Shown: positions 9,528 through 18,521 of the stretch, one piece after another | Numbering within the stretch: the first letter of the stretch is position 1 | Layout of the letters: the number at the start of each line of letters is the position of its first letter | Origin: ZC4RG29 sp035304385 | GTDB lineage: Bacteria > Bacteroidota > Bacteroidia > Cytophagales > Cyclobacteriaceae | Length of the DNA: 64,000 bases | Assembly (NCBI GenBank): GCA_035304385.1 | Contig: DATGQD010000069.1 | Span: forward strand, 113,023-177,022 | Direction of reading: 5' to 3' | Position numbers and translations under genes: made by a program | Notes under the pieces: model-generated | What the model saw: the letters and a program-made list of their open reading frames with translations, nothing else | Databases searched by the model: none | What the model was told of the DNA's origin: nothing

Positions 9528-11819
9528 ATGAAGAACTACATCCGCCATCACGACTGGAAAATTATTGAAGACAGCTTCGACCCCGAAGTTCACGAAGTGT
9601 CCGAAAGCCTGTTCAGCATAGGGAATGGACGCATGGGGCAGCGAGCGAATTTCGAGGAAGAATATTCGGGTAAATCACTGCAGGGAAGTTATGTCGCCGG
9701 CATCTACTACCCCGACAAGACACGCGTCGGTTGGTGGAAGAACGGCTACCCGGAATATTTCGCTAAAGTCCTTAATGCTCCCAACTGGATCGGGATTCAT
9801 GTAGCCATAGACAATCAGAAATTGGACCTCGCAAAGTGTGAGGTGGAAGAGTTCTACCGTGAACTCGATATGAAAGTCGGTCTGCTCTCGAGGCGGTTCA
9901 CGGCCCGGTTCCCGGACGGCAAACGGGTACGCGTGGATGCGCGGCGGTTTTGTAGTATGGCCAACCCCGAGGTGGGTGCAATACGCTATGCAATTACCCC
10001 TTTGAATTTTTCGGCAAGCTGTACCCTGAGCATCTATGTCGACGCGGACGTGATGAACCGCGATGCCAACTATGGCGAAAAATTTTGGGAGGAAGTGTAC
10101 AAAGAGGCTGAACCCGGGCATGCGCTGGTTACCGCAGAAACCCGGAAGACCTTCTTCCATGTTACCACCGGGATGCGTTACCGGATACTGATTGACGGAA
10201 AGGAAGCCGAAACGCGCATCAACAAAGAGTTGAGGGAAAAATTTGCGGGCAACATCGTGCAGCTCGACCTCGATCAGAAAGAAGAGGTGGTGATCTACAA
10301 ATACGCCGCCGTGCTTTCTTCTGAAAACCATCCAAAAGAAGACATGGTAGCCGTGTGCCGTCGCGTGCTTAAGAAAGCCGTCAACGAAGGGTATGATAAA
10401 CTGCTGTCGGCACACGCCTGGGCATGGGAAGAGAAGTGGGAGAAATGTGATGTGACCATCACCGGTGACACGGCGGCCCAGCAGGGCATACGCTTCAATA
10501 TATTTCAATTGATGCAGACCTACACCGGTGACGATGAACGTCTTAACATCGGTCCGAAAGGATTTACGGGCGAGAAATATGGTGGCAGTACATATTGGGA
10601 TACGGAAGCTTATTGCCTGCCATTCTTTTTAGGTACGGCACCTCCCCGTGTGGCCCGGAACCTGCTCATCTACCGGTATAAGCATTTGCAAAAAGCGATT
10701 GAGAACGCGGAGAAGCTGGGATTCCGCGACGGCGCTGCATTGTATCCCATGGTGACCATGAACGGTGAGGAGTGCCATAACGAATGGGAGATCACGTTTG
10801 AGGAGATTCACAGGAATGGCGCCATCGCCTACGCGATATACGATTACATACGCTACACCGGCGACCAGGAATATATGGCGGAATATGGATTGGAAGTACT
10901 GATCGCGATATCGCGGTTCTGGACACAGCGTGTAAACTGGTCGCACGACAAGAACAAGTATGTCATGCTCGGTGTAACCGGTCCGAACGAATATGAAAAT
11001 AACGTCAACAACAATTGGCATACGAATTTGCTCGCGGTCTGGACCTTGAACTATACGATGGAGAACATGGGCTGGCTGCGGGAACACAACCCGGAACGCT
11101 ATCGCGAGGTCGTGCGGAAAACACGCTTCAAGGAGAAGGCCGAACTGTCTGCCTGGAAGAAGATCGCCGAAGAGATGTATTTCCCGGAAGATAAAGAGCG
11201 GGGGGTTTTCCTGCAGCAGGATGGGTTTCTGGATAAGGAACTCCTCACGGTTGAGGATCTGTCGCCAGACGACCGACCTTTGAATCAGAAATGGTCGTGG
11301 GACAGAATTCTGAGATCGTGTTTCATCAAGCAGGCCGATGTGCTTCAGGGATTGTATTTCTTCGAAGACCAGTACGACCTGGAGACGATGAAGCGGAACT
11401 TCGACTTCTATGAACCCATGACAGTGCATGAATCGTCGCTGTCGCCGTGCGTACACGTAATCCTGGCATCACGGTTGGGGTATCGCGAAAAAGCGTATGA
11501 ATTGTATCTCCGTACCGCGCGGCTGGACCTTGACGACTACAACAACGACACGGAAGATGGCTGTCATATCACCAGTATGGCCGGCACCTGGATGAGCATC
11601 GTAAAAGGCTTTGGCGGTATGCGCGTCCGAGATGGCAGACTCCACTTTGATCCCTTCATGCCCGACCAGTGGAAGTCGTACTCATTCCGTCTCGACTTCC
11701 GCGGAAGAATTATTAAGGTGAACGTCTCGAAAAGAAAAACCGACATCGTCCTCGAATCCGGCAGGCCCCTTCGCATTGTGCTGAAAGGGCAGGAGATGCG
11801 GTTGGAACGCAGGTCGTAG
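9528..11819 (+). CDS. Glycoside hydrolase family 65 phosphorylase (maltose/kojibiose/trehalose type)
   Basis: A 763-residue cytoplasmic enzyme without signal peptide. It phosphorolyses an alpha-linked glucose disaccharide into beta-glucose 1-phosphate plus glucose. The catalytic acid is expected to be Glu488 in GPNEYENNVNNNWHTN, and the C-terminal HESSLSPCVHVILASRLG is the phosphate-site signature of the family. Domain order is an N-terminal beta-sandwich, a linker, an (alpha/alpha)6 barrel (about 330-690) and a short C-terminal beta-domain. Specificity cannot be read from the motif. No transporter gene is linked, so uptake must be encoded elsewhere. Confidence 0.92.
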   Translation: MKNYIRHHDWKIIEDSFDPEVHEVSESLFSIGNGRMGQRANFEEEYSGKSLQGSYVAGIYYPDKTRVGWWKNGYPEYFAKVLNAPNWIGIHVAIDNQKLDLAKCEVEEFYRELDMKVGLLSRRFTARFPDGKRVRVDARRFCSMANPEVGAIRYAITPLNFSASCTLSIYVDADVMNRDANYGEKFWEEVYKEAEPGHALVTAETRKTFFHVTTGMRYRILIDGKEAETRINKELREKFAGNIVQLDLDQKEEVVIYKYAAVLSSENHPKEDMVAVCRRVLKKAVNEGYDKLLSAHAWAWEEKWEKCDVTITGDTAAQQGIRFNIFQLMQTYTGDDERLNIGPKGFTGEKYGGSTYWDTEAYCLPFFLGTAPPRVARNLLIYRYKHLQKAIENAEKLGFRDGAALYPMVTMNGEECHNEWEITFEEIHRNGAIAYAIYDYIRYTGDQEYMAEYGLEVLIAISRFWTQRVNWSHDKNKYVMLGVTGPNEYENNVNNNWHTNLLAVWTLNYTMENMGWLREHNPERYREVVRKTRFKEKAELSAWKKIAEEMYFPEDKERGVFLQQDGFLDKELLTVEDLSPDDRPLNQKWSWDRILRSCFIKQADVLQGLYFFEDQYDLETMKRNFDFYEPMTVHESSLSPCVHVILASRLGYREKAYELYLRTARLDLDDYNNDTEDGCHITSMAGTWMSIVKGFGGMRVRDGRLHFDPFMPDQWKSYSFRLDFRGRIIKVNVSKRKTDIVLESGRPLRIVLKGQEMRLERRS

Positions 11820-11859
11820 GGGAAGCTATCAGTTCCTTGCCGGGCTGTTCGCGCTCACA

Positions 11860-12603
11860 CTACATATCTGCTTTGCCCATCGCCCACAAAATTCCTCCGA
11901 GCAAATGGCGCCGGAAATCGGGTTCGGCAAATGATTCATCGGTGTGCCCACCTCCGGTGTAGAAGGCCCGGCCGCCATCAAATTCGTGATACCAGGCGAT
12001 GGGATGGTTTGGGCCGTTCTGTCCTCCTTCGTAGCTGGATTCGTCGAGTTCGCACAAAACTTTGATGCCGGGAAAGATGCTTTTATAGTTGTACCACTCG
12101 TCGGTACGAACCCAGCGGTCAGGGAGATGACGCGTAGACGGGTGGTTTTTGTCTTTCACGATTACGGTTGCTTCCTGAGGTTTGGGGTGATTCTTGAAGT
12201 AAGCTCCAACGAGCTGGTTGTACCAGGGCCAGTCGTATTCCGTGTCCGCCGCCGCATGAACCCCGACGAAGCCGCCGCCGTTGCGGATGTACTGTTGAAA
12301 GGCTGATTCCTGATCGCTGTTAAGGACATCGCCGGTGGTGCTCATGAACACAACGGCCTTAAAGCGGGAGAGATCCCCGGTATTGAATATCGACGCATCG
12401 TCAGTGGCTTTCACGCCAAATCCATGCTCACGGCCGAGCTCCTCAATGGCCTTAACGCCTGCGGGAATGGACTTGTGGACAAACCCTGCCGTCTTGTGGA
12501 ATACAAGGATCATGTCGTCGGTCGTCGTGGACTGCTGTCCACATGCCTGCCACAATGTGGTTAGCGTACAGACAATCGCGAGTACTGTTCGTCTGAGATT
12601 CAT
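11860..12603 (-). CDS. ThuA-like domain lipoprotein
   Basis: A 247-residue protein of the ThuA (trehalose utilisation) glutamine-amidotransferase-like fold. The start at ATG 12601-12603 gives a signal ending in a lipobox-like LWQAC, so it is probably a lipoprotein. The frame runs upstream to 12639, but that adds residues before the signal. Family segments include FHKTAGFVHKSI, GGGFVGVHAAADTEYDWPW and FYTGGGHTDESF. ThuA-like proteins are linked to disaccharide catabolism; the biochemical role is not settled. It is convergent with the GH65 gene (41-bp gap), which fits a shared sugar theme. Confidence 0.88.
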   Translation of the reverse strand: MNLRRTVLAIVCTLTTLWQACGQQSTTTDDMILVFHKTAGFVHKSIPAGVKAIEELGREHGFGVKATDDASIFNTGDLSRFKAVVFMSTTGDVLNSDQESAFQQYIRNGGGFVGVHAAADTEYDWPWYNQLVGAYFKNHPKPQEATVIVKDKNHPSTRHLPDRWVRTDEWYNYKSIFPGIKVLCELDESSYEGGQNGPNHPIAWYHEFDGGRAFYTGGGHTDESFAEPDFRRHLLGGILWAMGKADM

Positions 12604-12843
12604 GAGATCAAATGGTAAAGTTTTGAAGGGTAGCCCCATCTGAAAGGAGCTATTTGGCCGAATTTACTATTATTCCCGTATCCACGCTGACGTTCGCCGA
12701 ATTTTCCGGGAACGGTATTCCGCCCGGCATATCCTTTGCGTTTGCGGCCCCGTGCTCGTTACTTTTTCCGTTCACCGGATGATGCGGGGGGTGGTCGACT
12801 AACAGCGCGAGGACTGGCTATTTTCAACTAAACTTCAGCTACC

Positions 12844-13575
12844 GTGAACGAAGTCATTATTGTGACAGGGGGCTCCCGTGGGATCGGTGCAGCTACAGCA
12901 AGGAAGGCAGCGGAACAGGGATATGCAGTATGCATCAATTACCGGAGCAACCACAAAGCCGCCGAGCGGCTCAGAGATGAGATCAAGTGTCTCGGGGGCC
13001 GCGCCATCGCGGTGGCTGCGGATGTCTCTTTTGAGGCAGACGTTGTTCGCATGTTCGAAACCGTAGACGAGCATCTGGGGCCCATTACGGCGTTGGTGAA
13101 CAATGCCGCTATACTACCCAAGACCCGGTCCGTTCGCGATATGAGCTATGATCGCGTACGGGAAGTCTTCAGCACGAATGTGATCGGTCCGTTTATCTGC
13201 GCCCGCGAGGCTGTCCGTCGGATGGCCCGTTCGTCGGGTGGGAGCGGAGGCCGAATTGTAAATGTCTCATCGATTGTCGCCAAGTATGGCTCACCCAACG
13301 AAGCGAACGACTATTCGGGATCGAAGGCGGCGCTCGAGGTGTTCACCATTGGCCTGGCACGGGAGGTGTCCGTGGAGGGTATCCGCGTCAATGCGGTCCG
13401 ACCCAGCATGATCCACACTGACATGGTAGCCGACCGGATTGACCGGGCACAACGTCTGCATCCCCTCAAACGTGCGGGCACACCGGACGAGGTGGCCAAC
13501 ACGATTATGTGGCTCTTGTCTGAGGAGGCATCTTACGTAGCCGGTGCGATAGTCGATGTAAACGGCGGCCGGTAG
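12844..13575 (+). CDS. Short-chain dehydrogenase/reductase (SDR)
   Basis: A 243-residue classical SDR oxidoreductase. The start is GTG. The cofactor loop TGGSRGIGAATA lies at residues 8-19, NNAA follows near residue 85, the catalytic Ser is in VNVSS and the Tyr-Lys pair in YSGSK near residue 158. An Arg (NYRSNHK) just after the second strand suggests NADP(H). The substrate is unknown; FabG-like and sugar dehydrogenases share this pattern. It stands alone, about 75 bp before the DUF5684 gene. Confidence 0.9.
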   Translation: MNEVIIVTGGSRGIGAATARKAAEQGYAVCINYRSNHKAAERLRDEIKCLGGRAIAVAADVSFEADVVRMFETVDEHLGPITALVNNAAILPKTRSVRDMSYDRVREVFSTNVIGPFICAREAVRRMARSSGGSGGRIVNVSSIVAKYGSPNEANDYSGSKAALEVFTIGLAREVSVEGIRVNAVRPSMIHTDMVADRIDRAQRLHPLKRAGTPDEVANTIMWLLSEEASYVAGAIVDVNGGR

Positions 13576-13650
13576 TCCTGTCCGGCGAGACGTATAGGTA
13601 TTCTCGGGGAGGTTTGTTATATTCGATACATAACCAACCTTACTTAACCT

Positions 13651-14043
13651 ATGCAAAATGAATTTGATCCCGGAGCCGCGGCCGGTATGGGATGGCTGGC
13701 AATAGTCTATCTCGGTGTACTGGTTGTGACGGTGGCGGGCATGTGGAAAACCTTTCAGAAGGCCGGCAAACCAGGATGGGCGGCGATCGTACCCATCTAC
13801 AACTTTATCGTCCTGTTGGAAATCGCCGGGAAGCCACTGTGGTGGATTATTCTGATATTTATTCCGTTCGTAAACCTCGTGATCGCCATCATCGTGTATC
13901 ACCAGGTTTCCCTTTCCTTCGGTCAGGGCGGGGGCATGACCGTGCTGCTGATCTTGTTGCCGTTTATTGGATGGCCGATGCTTGGATTCGGCGATGCGCA
14001 ATATCAGGGGCCTTCTGGAAGTGCTGCGGCACCCGCCACCTAG
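13651..14043 (+). CDS. DUF5684 family small membrane protein
   Basis: A 130-residue protein with three or four hydrophobic segments (about 12-30, 50-66, 68-85 and 92-110). Its pattern KAGKPGWAAIVPIYN followed by PLWWIILIFIPFVNLV is typical of the DUF5684 group, often annotated as signal-peptidase-like but without catalytic residues. Function unknown. It is followed by a strong terminator at 14071-14097. Confidence 0.82.
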   Translation: MQNEFDPGAAAGMGWLAIVYLGVLVVTVAGMWKTFQKAGKPGWAAIVPIYNFIVLLEIAGKPLWWIILIFIPFVNLVIAIIVYHQVSLSFGQGGGMTVLLILLPFIGWPMLGFGDAQYQGPSGSAAAPAT

Positions 14044-14070
14044 GTATAAGCCGGTATTATGCGAAGAAAC

Positions 14071-14097
14071 AGAGGGCTATGTGCCCTCTTTTTTTTT
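14071..14097 (+). terminator. Intrinsic terminator after the DUF5684 gene
   Basis: AGAGGGC (14071-14077), a 5-base loop and GCCCTCT (14083-14089) form a 7-bp hairpin followed by eight T residues. It closes transcription from 13651. Confidence 0.9.
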
Positions 14098-14234
14098 GTG
14101 TGCTTTAGTCCACCTTTGGGCCATACATGTTGCTTGTAAGGTTTGGGCCCATCTTCTTTTGTTATTGTGCCCGGAAATGTCCTCTATTGATGTTGCATTT
14201 TTAGATTCCCGGGCATGATAAACCAACGGGCAAC

Positions 14235-16277
14235 ATGGTTAAGAATTGGCTGAAGTCGTACGGCCTGGCTATCGCAGGGTATGTTTTGGGCATTGCCCTT
14301 GTCGCGAATTCGGCCCTGGTGTACTATCTGTCTGTGGTTCACCGCACCTCAGAGGATGAACGTCATAAGGTGGAAAGGGCGGAGCAATACCTCCGGACAC
14401 TGCAGTCGGAGGCCGTACATGCCGACTTCCTCGCCCGGGAGGCGATGCTCTGGAATGACCACGGCACCATCGACCGGTACGAAAGCGCCGTTGCGGGGCT
14501 GGAAAACGCCTTTGACAGCCTTACCTACAACCTGCGCAAAACAGGATTTGACGAGGCGCTGACGGGACGAATGGAACGGGCGGTAGGCGACGTCCTCAAA
14601 ACCCACCGGAACTTCCTCGACTTCTTTCTGACACCCGATTCTCTGGCCGTACGTCCGAACCTGTCTACGCTGGCCTCCGCCTTTGACGCGGTCCATCGCG
14701 ACTTCGGTATACTGGATGCCTACATCAATGGAAGCACCACGCGCGCATCACTGGAGAATGCCTTCACCAGCGCGCTCGTCCTCCAGATCGTACTCCTTGC
14801 CTGTGTCCCGCTCGCCCTTGTATTGCCGGGACGTATGCGTAGGATGAGGCGCCGCCTGGTAAACCTGAACCGGTCCATAGACGAAAGCAACAGGAAATAC
14901 GTATTCGATTCCCTGGAAGAGGCTAACCTCGAGGACGAAGAAGCCATCAGGACGCGCCTGCTGGACAACCTCAGACAGGCCGCCACTTTCATACAGGAAG
15001 TCGCGAAGAAAAACTATGAGGTCCGGTGGGAAGGCATGAACGATACCAACCGCGAAGCGAACCGCGAGAACATTGCAGGCGAGCTGATCCGGATGCGGGA
15101 ACTGATGAAACAGGTGAAAGAAGAAGATGAGATCCGGATGTGGATGACGGAAGGGTTGTCGAAGTTTGGAGCCATTATTCAGAAGAACCAGAACGACATG
15201 CAGTCGCTGGGCGATGCGTTCATTTCCGAAGTAGTGAAATACCTCGACGCCCGCATCGGCGGACTATTCATCATCGAGGACGAAGAGGAAGAACCCTATC
15301 TCGAACTCAAAGCCTGCTATGCGTATGAACGCAAAAAGTTCATAACACACAAGGTAGGTATTGGAGAAGGGCTCGTGGGCCAAACGTTTTTAGAACGCCA
15401 AACCGTCCACCTGCGTGAAGTTCCGCCAGGGTATCTGACGATCACGTCGACGCTTGGTGAAAGCGAGCCGAGGTCTATTGTGCTGATACCACTCATCGCA
15501 AACGAAAAGATTGAAGGTATCCTCGAATTGGCGTCGTTGAACGAATACAAACCGCATCACATTGAATTCCTTGAAAAGCTGGGTGAAAGCCTTGCCGCAT
15601 CACTGATATCCGTGCGCTCTTCGGAACGAATGCGCACGCTGTTGCAAAACACCCAGCAGCAGGCAGAGGAAGTCCGCGCGCAGGAGGAAGAGATGCGTCA
15701 GAACATGGAAGAACTGGAAGCTACGCAGGAGCAAATGCATCGGCAGGTGAACGAGCTGAATCAACTTCGCCACGAACTGGAGGTGGAGAAGTACCTCTTC
15801 AGTGCATTGATGGACAATATTCCGGAATCTATATACTTCAAAGACCGTGAAAGCAAGTTCATACGCGTAAGCAAGTACCTGGCCACCCATTTCGGCAAGC
15901 AGCCGGATGACCTTATCGGCAAGTCGGACTTCGACTTCCAGGACGAAGTACACGCCCGGGAAGCGCTGGAAGACGAACAGAATATTATGCGGACACGTAC
16001 GCCTAAGGTCGACTACGTCGAGCGTGAAGTCCTGAAAGACGGATCCGAATTCTATGTGTCCACTACCAAGATGCCGCTTACCGACGCGCACGATGCGGTG
16101 GTCGGAACGTTCGGGATATCACGCGATGTGACAGCGCTCAAACAGACGGAACTTGAATTGCGGAAGAAGGAAAGCATTCTCAGCGAAATGCAGGAAAAAA
16201 GCCAGGCCCGCATCCGCGAGCTGGAAGAGCGACTCGCGGAAGCCGAAAAGAAACTCAAAGCGAAGAAGGACAAATAG
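14235..16277 (+). CDS. Membrane GAF-PAS sensor protein without recognised output domain
   Basis: A 680-residue protein. TM1 lies at about 10-35 and TM2 at about 178-198, enclosing an extracytoplasmic helical region of about 140 residues. After TM2 come a HAMP-like linker, a GAF domain (about 320-460), a long coiled coil (about 460-525, repeated Glu/Gln/Met), a PAS domain (about 530-645; ESIYFKDRESKFIRVSKY) and a final coiled coil. I see no histidine kinase, GGDEF/EAL, phosphatase or methyl-accepting domain, so it ends where an output domain would be expected. It may signal through a partner via the coiled coils. Its stop codon abuts that of the convergent DUF5777 gene. Confidence 0.85.
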   Translation: MVKNWLKSYGLAIAGYVLGIALVANSALVYYLSVVHRTSEDERHKVERAEQYLRTLQSEAVHADFLAREAMLWNDHGTIDRYESAVAGLENAFDSLTYNLRKTGFDEALTGRMERAVGDVLKTHRNFLDFFLTPDSLAVRPNLSTLASAFDAVHRDFGILDAYINGSTTRASLENAFTSALVLQIVLLACVPLALVLPGRMRRMRRRLVNLNRSIDESNRKYVFDSLEEANLEDEEAIRTRLLDNLRQAATFIQEVAKKNYEVRWEGMNDTNREANRENIAGELIRMRELMKQVKEEDEIRMWMTEGLSKFGAIIQKNQNDMQSLGDAFISEVVKYLDARIGGLFIIEDEEEEPYLELKACYAYERKKFITHKVGIGEGLVGQTFLERQTVHLREVPPGYLTITSTLGESEPRSIVLIPLIANEKIEGILELASLNEYKPHHIEFLEKLGESLAASLISVRSSERMRTLLQNTQQQAEEVRAQEEEMRQNMEELEATQEQMHRQVNELNQLRHELEVEKYLFSALMDNIPESIYFKDRESKFIRVSKYLATHFGKQPDDLIGKSDFDFQDEVHAREALEDEQNIMRTRTPKVDYVEREVLKDGSEFYVSTTKMPLTDAHDAVVGTFGISRDVTALKQTELELRKKESILSEMQEKSQARIRELEERLAEAEKKLKAKKDK

Positions 16278-17174
16278 CTACCAGTCCTTTCCCGACTGCC
16301 GTGCTTTTTTGGATAACTGGAACGTCCGGGTTATGTTAAAACCGAAGTGGATGTCGCCGTCGAAGAAGTCTTCGTTCGTTTCCGCTACCACGATCCGTTC
16401 CATCATCCCTAACGTATTCGTGAATACCAGCTGGAACACGTGCCCACCCGTTTCGATGTCGATCCCTAAGCCTATAGCGTCGTAGTTGGGGTTGCCTTCC
16501 TTTTCATTCAGACGCGCATAGTACTCGAGGTGCAGGGAAACACTACGCGTAATGCGCGCGCGACCGCCAATCCCCAAGGCTACCAGGTCGTTGACAAACA
16601 ACTCCTGGTCGACTGCGTTGCGATGGACCAGCACCGGGGCGAGTTGAAGGGAAAAGCCCGACGAAATCTTTCTTGCCAGCAACGCCTGCACCGCATAGGA
16701 GGTCCGGTCGTTGGAGCTCAATCCTTCGTCCGCGCCGCTCTTATTGGTCTTGTATTGTGCGCTGGCCAACAGGGTGAGCGTGAAAGGGAAGGGTTGGGCT
16801 CCCGAGGCCTGCCGCAGGAGTTTGTATTTCAGGTAGCCATCATAGCTTTTGTCGAGGCTGCTCCTACCCACGCCGACGCCCAGACGATCGGTGATACCGT
16901 ATTCAAGACCCAGCCGGATGGTCGAAGCATCCAGGCCCCAGAGGTTATACGAACCGCTATTGAGCGTTCCGAAACGGTGTGAGATAATGAATTCCAACGC
17001 ACCGCCTGGTTTTGTCTCTATGGAATGACCGTTGATGAGCCGTGTACCCTTGAACGTCTGTAGCGTCAGGTCGGTCTGTTCACCTTGTACTTTCTCCAGT
17101 TCTTCCAACAGATCTTCCTGTGCATACAGAAAGGTTGCCGTGAAAGAAAACAAAACCGTAATAAGGAGTCGCAT
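16278..17174 (-). CDS. DUF5777 family outer-membrane beta-barrel protein
   Basis: A 298-residue exported protein with signal peptide (cleavage after FLYAQ). The mature part alternates polar and hydrophobic residues as in a small beta-barrel, with the family segments FIISHRFGTL and YGITDRLGVGVGRSS. It is the second gene of a leftward pair with the YceI gene (5-bp gap). DUF5777 and YceI proteins often occur together in Bacteroidota; a shared role in the envelope is likely but undefined. Confidence 0.83.
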   Translation of the reverse strand: MRLLITVLFSFTATFLYAQEDLLEELEKVQGEQTDLTLQTFKGTRLINGHSIETKPGGALEFIISHRFGTLNSGSYNLWGLDASTIRLGLEYGITDRLGVGVGRSSLDKSYDGYLKYKLLRQASGAQPFPFTLTLLASAQYKTNKSGADEGLSSNDRTSYAVQALLARKISSGFSLQLAPVLVHRNAVDQELFVNDLVALGIGGRARITRSVSLHLEYYARLNEKEGNPNYDAIGLGIDIETGGHVFQLVFTNTLGMMERIVVAETNEDFFDGDIHFGFNITRTFQLSKKARQSGKDW

Positions 17175-17179
17175 AGTTT

Positions 17180-17713
17180 CTATTTTGGATTGTATGTTAA
17201 GTCGACCGTAATCTGAATTTCTTCAGAGATGTTTTCCCACAGCAGCTGGGGAATCCGAATGCCATAGTCGGCAAGAAGTACGTTGAAGCGTGTCTTCATT
17301 ACGATGCCGCCGTCTTTCACTTCGAAGCTGCCCGGTACATCGATCTCATGGACGATACCGTGGATGGTAAGTTTACCCTTTGCCCTGACCCGCTGAGGGC
17401 CACTGGCATTCATTGAATACCCGATGATGGCGCCCGAAAAGGTGGAGCGGGGAAATCGATCGGATTCCATGTACTTGTCGTTAAAGTGTTCCTTCATGAG
17501 CTTCTTCTCAAATTCGAAGTCGCGCACAGGTACGGAGAACGCAATAGCGCCCGTCGATGCGGTAAATATACTGGTTACATTCTGGTTCGTGGCGGTTATG
17601 TCTTCGACGGGGGCATCTGAATAGAAGGAAATCATACCTCCTTCGGCCATGTAACGCTGTGAAAAAGTACTGACTGCCGGTAACAGCAGCAGCGCGAAAA
17701 AAATGGTGCGCAT
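17180..17713 (-). CDS. YceI family periplasmic protein
   Basis: A 177-residue exported protein: signal peptide to about residue 18 (STFSQ), then a lipocalin-like YceI barrel. Members bind isoprenoid-type lipids in periplasmic or outer compartments. The segment FEFEKKLMKEHFNDKYMESDRFPRS, with the following SFxG-type stretch, is typical of the family. It is the first gene of the two-gene unit with DUF5777. Confidence 0.9.
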   Translation of the reverse strand: MRTIFFALLLLPAVSTFSQRYMAEGGMISFYSDAPVEDITATNQNVTSIFTASTGAIAFSVPVRDFEFEKKLMKEHFNDKYMESDRFPRSTFSGAIIGYSMNASGPQRVRAKGKLTIHGIVHEIDVPGSFEVKDGGIVMKTRFNVLLADYGIRIPQLLWENISEEIQITVDLTYNPK

Positions 17714-18021
17714 GTAAAATGTTCTTGTGATGGTGCTCGAAATACTTTGTTGTCTATACAGTCGAATCAGGGCGACGGTTGCCTGCCAGCTATGCGTCCC
17801 GGGTGGGCACGTAACCTTTAAGAAGGGGAGAAGCTTTCAAACACAAAGCCGGGGATACCCTGAGCTGGCCAAGCTGTGGAAATGTGGGGAAATATGGGGA
17901 ATTTCGACCTGTCAGGGTGTACGTCACGGGCGGTCAAAAGTGCAACCGCGACGGAAAATTTGACACAAAAAAATGATCAGACCGTCAGTGGCCTGATCAT
18001 TTTTTCCAGCGGTCGTCCTTC
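17714..18021. other. 308-bp intergenic region
   Basis: This is the upstream region of the leftward YceI-DUF5777 unit and the downstream region of the small leftward gene at 18022-18234. Its only clear element is the terminator at 17967-18006. A short plus-strand frame from 17727 shows no protein-like features. Confidence 0.4.
17967..18006 (-). terminator. Bidirectional intrinsic terminator
   Basis: AAATGATCAG (17971-17980) pairs with CTGATCATTT (17993-18002) across a 12-base loop, with an A-run before and a T-run after. It lies directly downstream of the small leftward gene at 18022-18234 and works on paper in both directions. Confidence 0.85.
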
Positions 18022-18234
18022 TCAAACGGTCGTGGCGCCCATAGACGCCAGCCGCGCGTTCTTATGGTGATAGTAATTATCGAGGATAAAAGATACGAGG
18101 GTTCTCTTGTCTAACTCGCTCTCTGTCAGGCGATGACGTAAAACCCCTTTGTCGTACAGGAGGATCGTCCTGACCCCGTTCTCCTCGGACACCTTGTACT
18201 CGTACGACTGTCCATTATAAAATACCTGTTTCAT
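18022..18234 (-). CDS. Small hypothetical protein
   Basis: A 70-residue protein, unrecognised. The ATG at 18234 is chosen over an upstream in-frame start at 18276 because MKQVFYNGQSYEYKVSEENG reads as a natural N-terminus and follows an A/G-rich leader. It is mostly beta-strand-like at first (QSYEYKV, RTILLYDKGVLRHRL) and helical later, with no signal or membrane segment. It ends directly before an intrinsic terminator, which supports a real transcribed gene. Confidence 0.6.
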   Translation of the reverse strand: MKQVFYNGQSYEYKVSEENGVRTILLYDKGVLRHRLTESELDKRTLVSFILDNYYHHKNARLASMGATTV

Positions 18235-18521
18235 CTGGTTAGCTTTTTTTTCGTCTAGTGGATAATGAAAAACCATGCCAGATGCAATGGTACGCCTGCT
18301 CTGGCCAACTATAGTGCGATGTAAGCCGTCTCATTTATGCCGGGAGAGGCCATAAGGTAACCCCCCATGATGGCGAAAAATGTTGCTTAACGACTCCCCT
18401 GAATCTGACGCCTCCAAAAAAATTGCTATGCGGAAAGGGTATTTTAAACTGGTAACGTACAGGCTATGCAAAAATAACGTACTGGCTATTGCCTTTATTA
18501 TTCCGGTCGCTATATTCGCAC

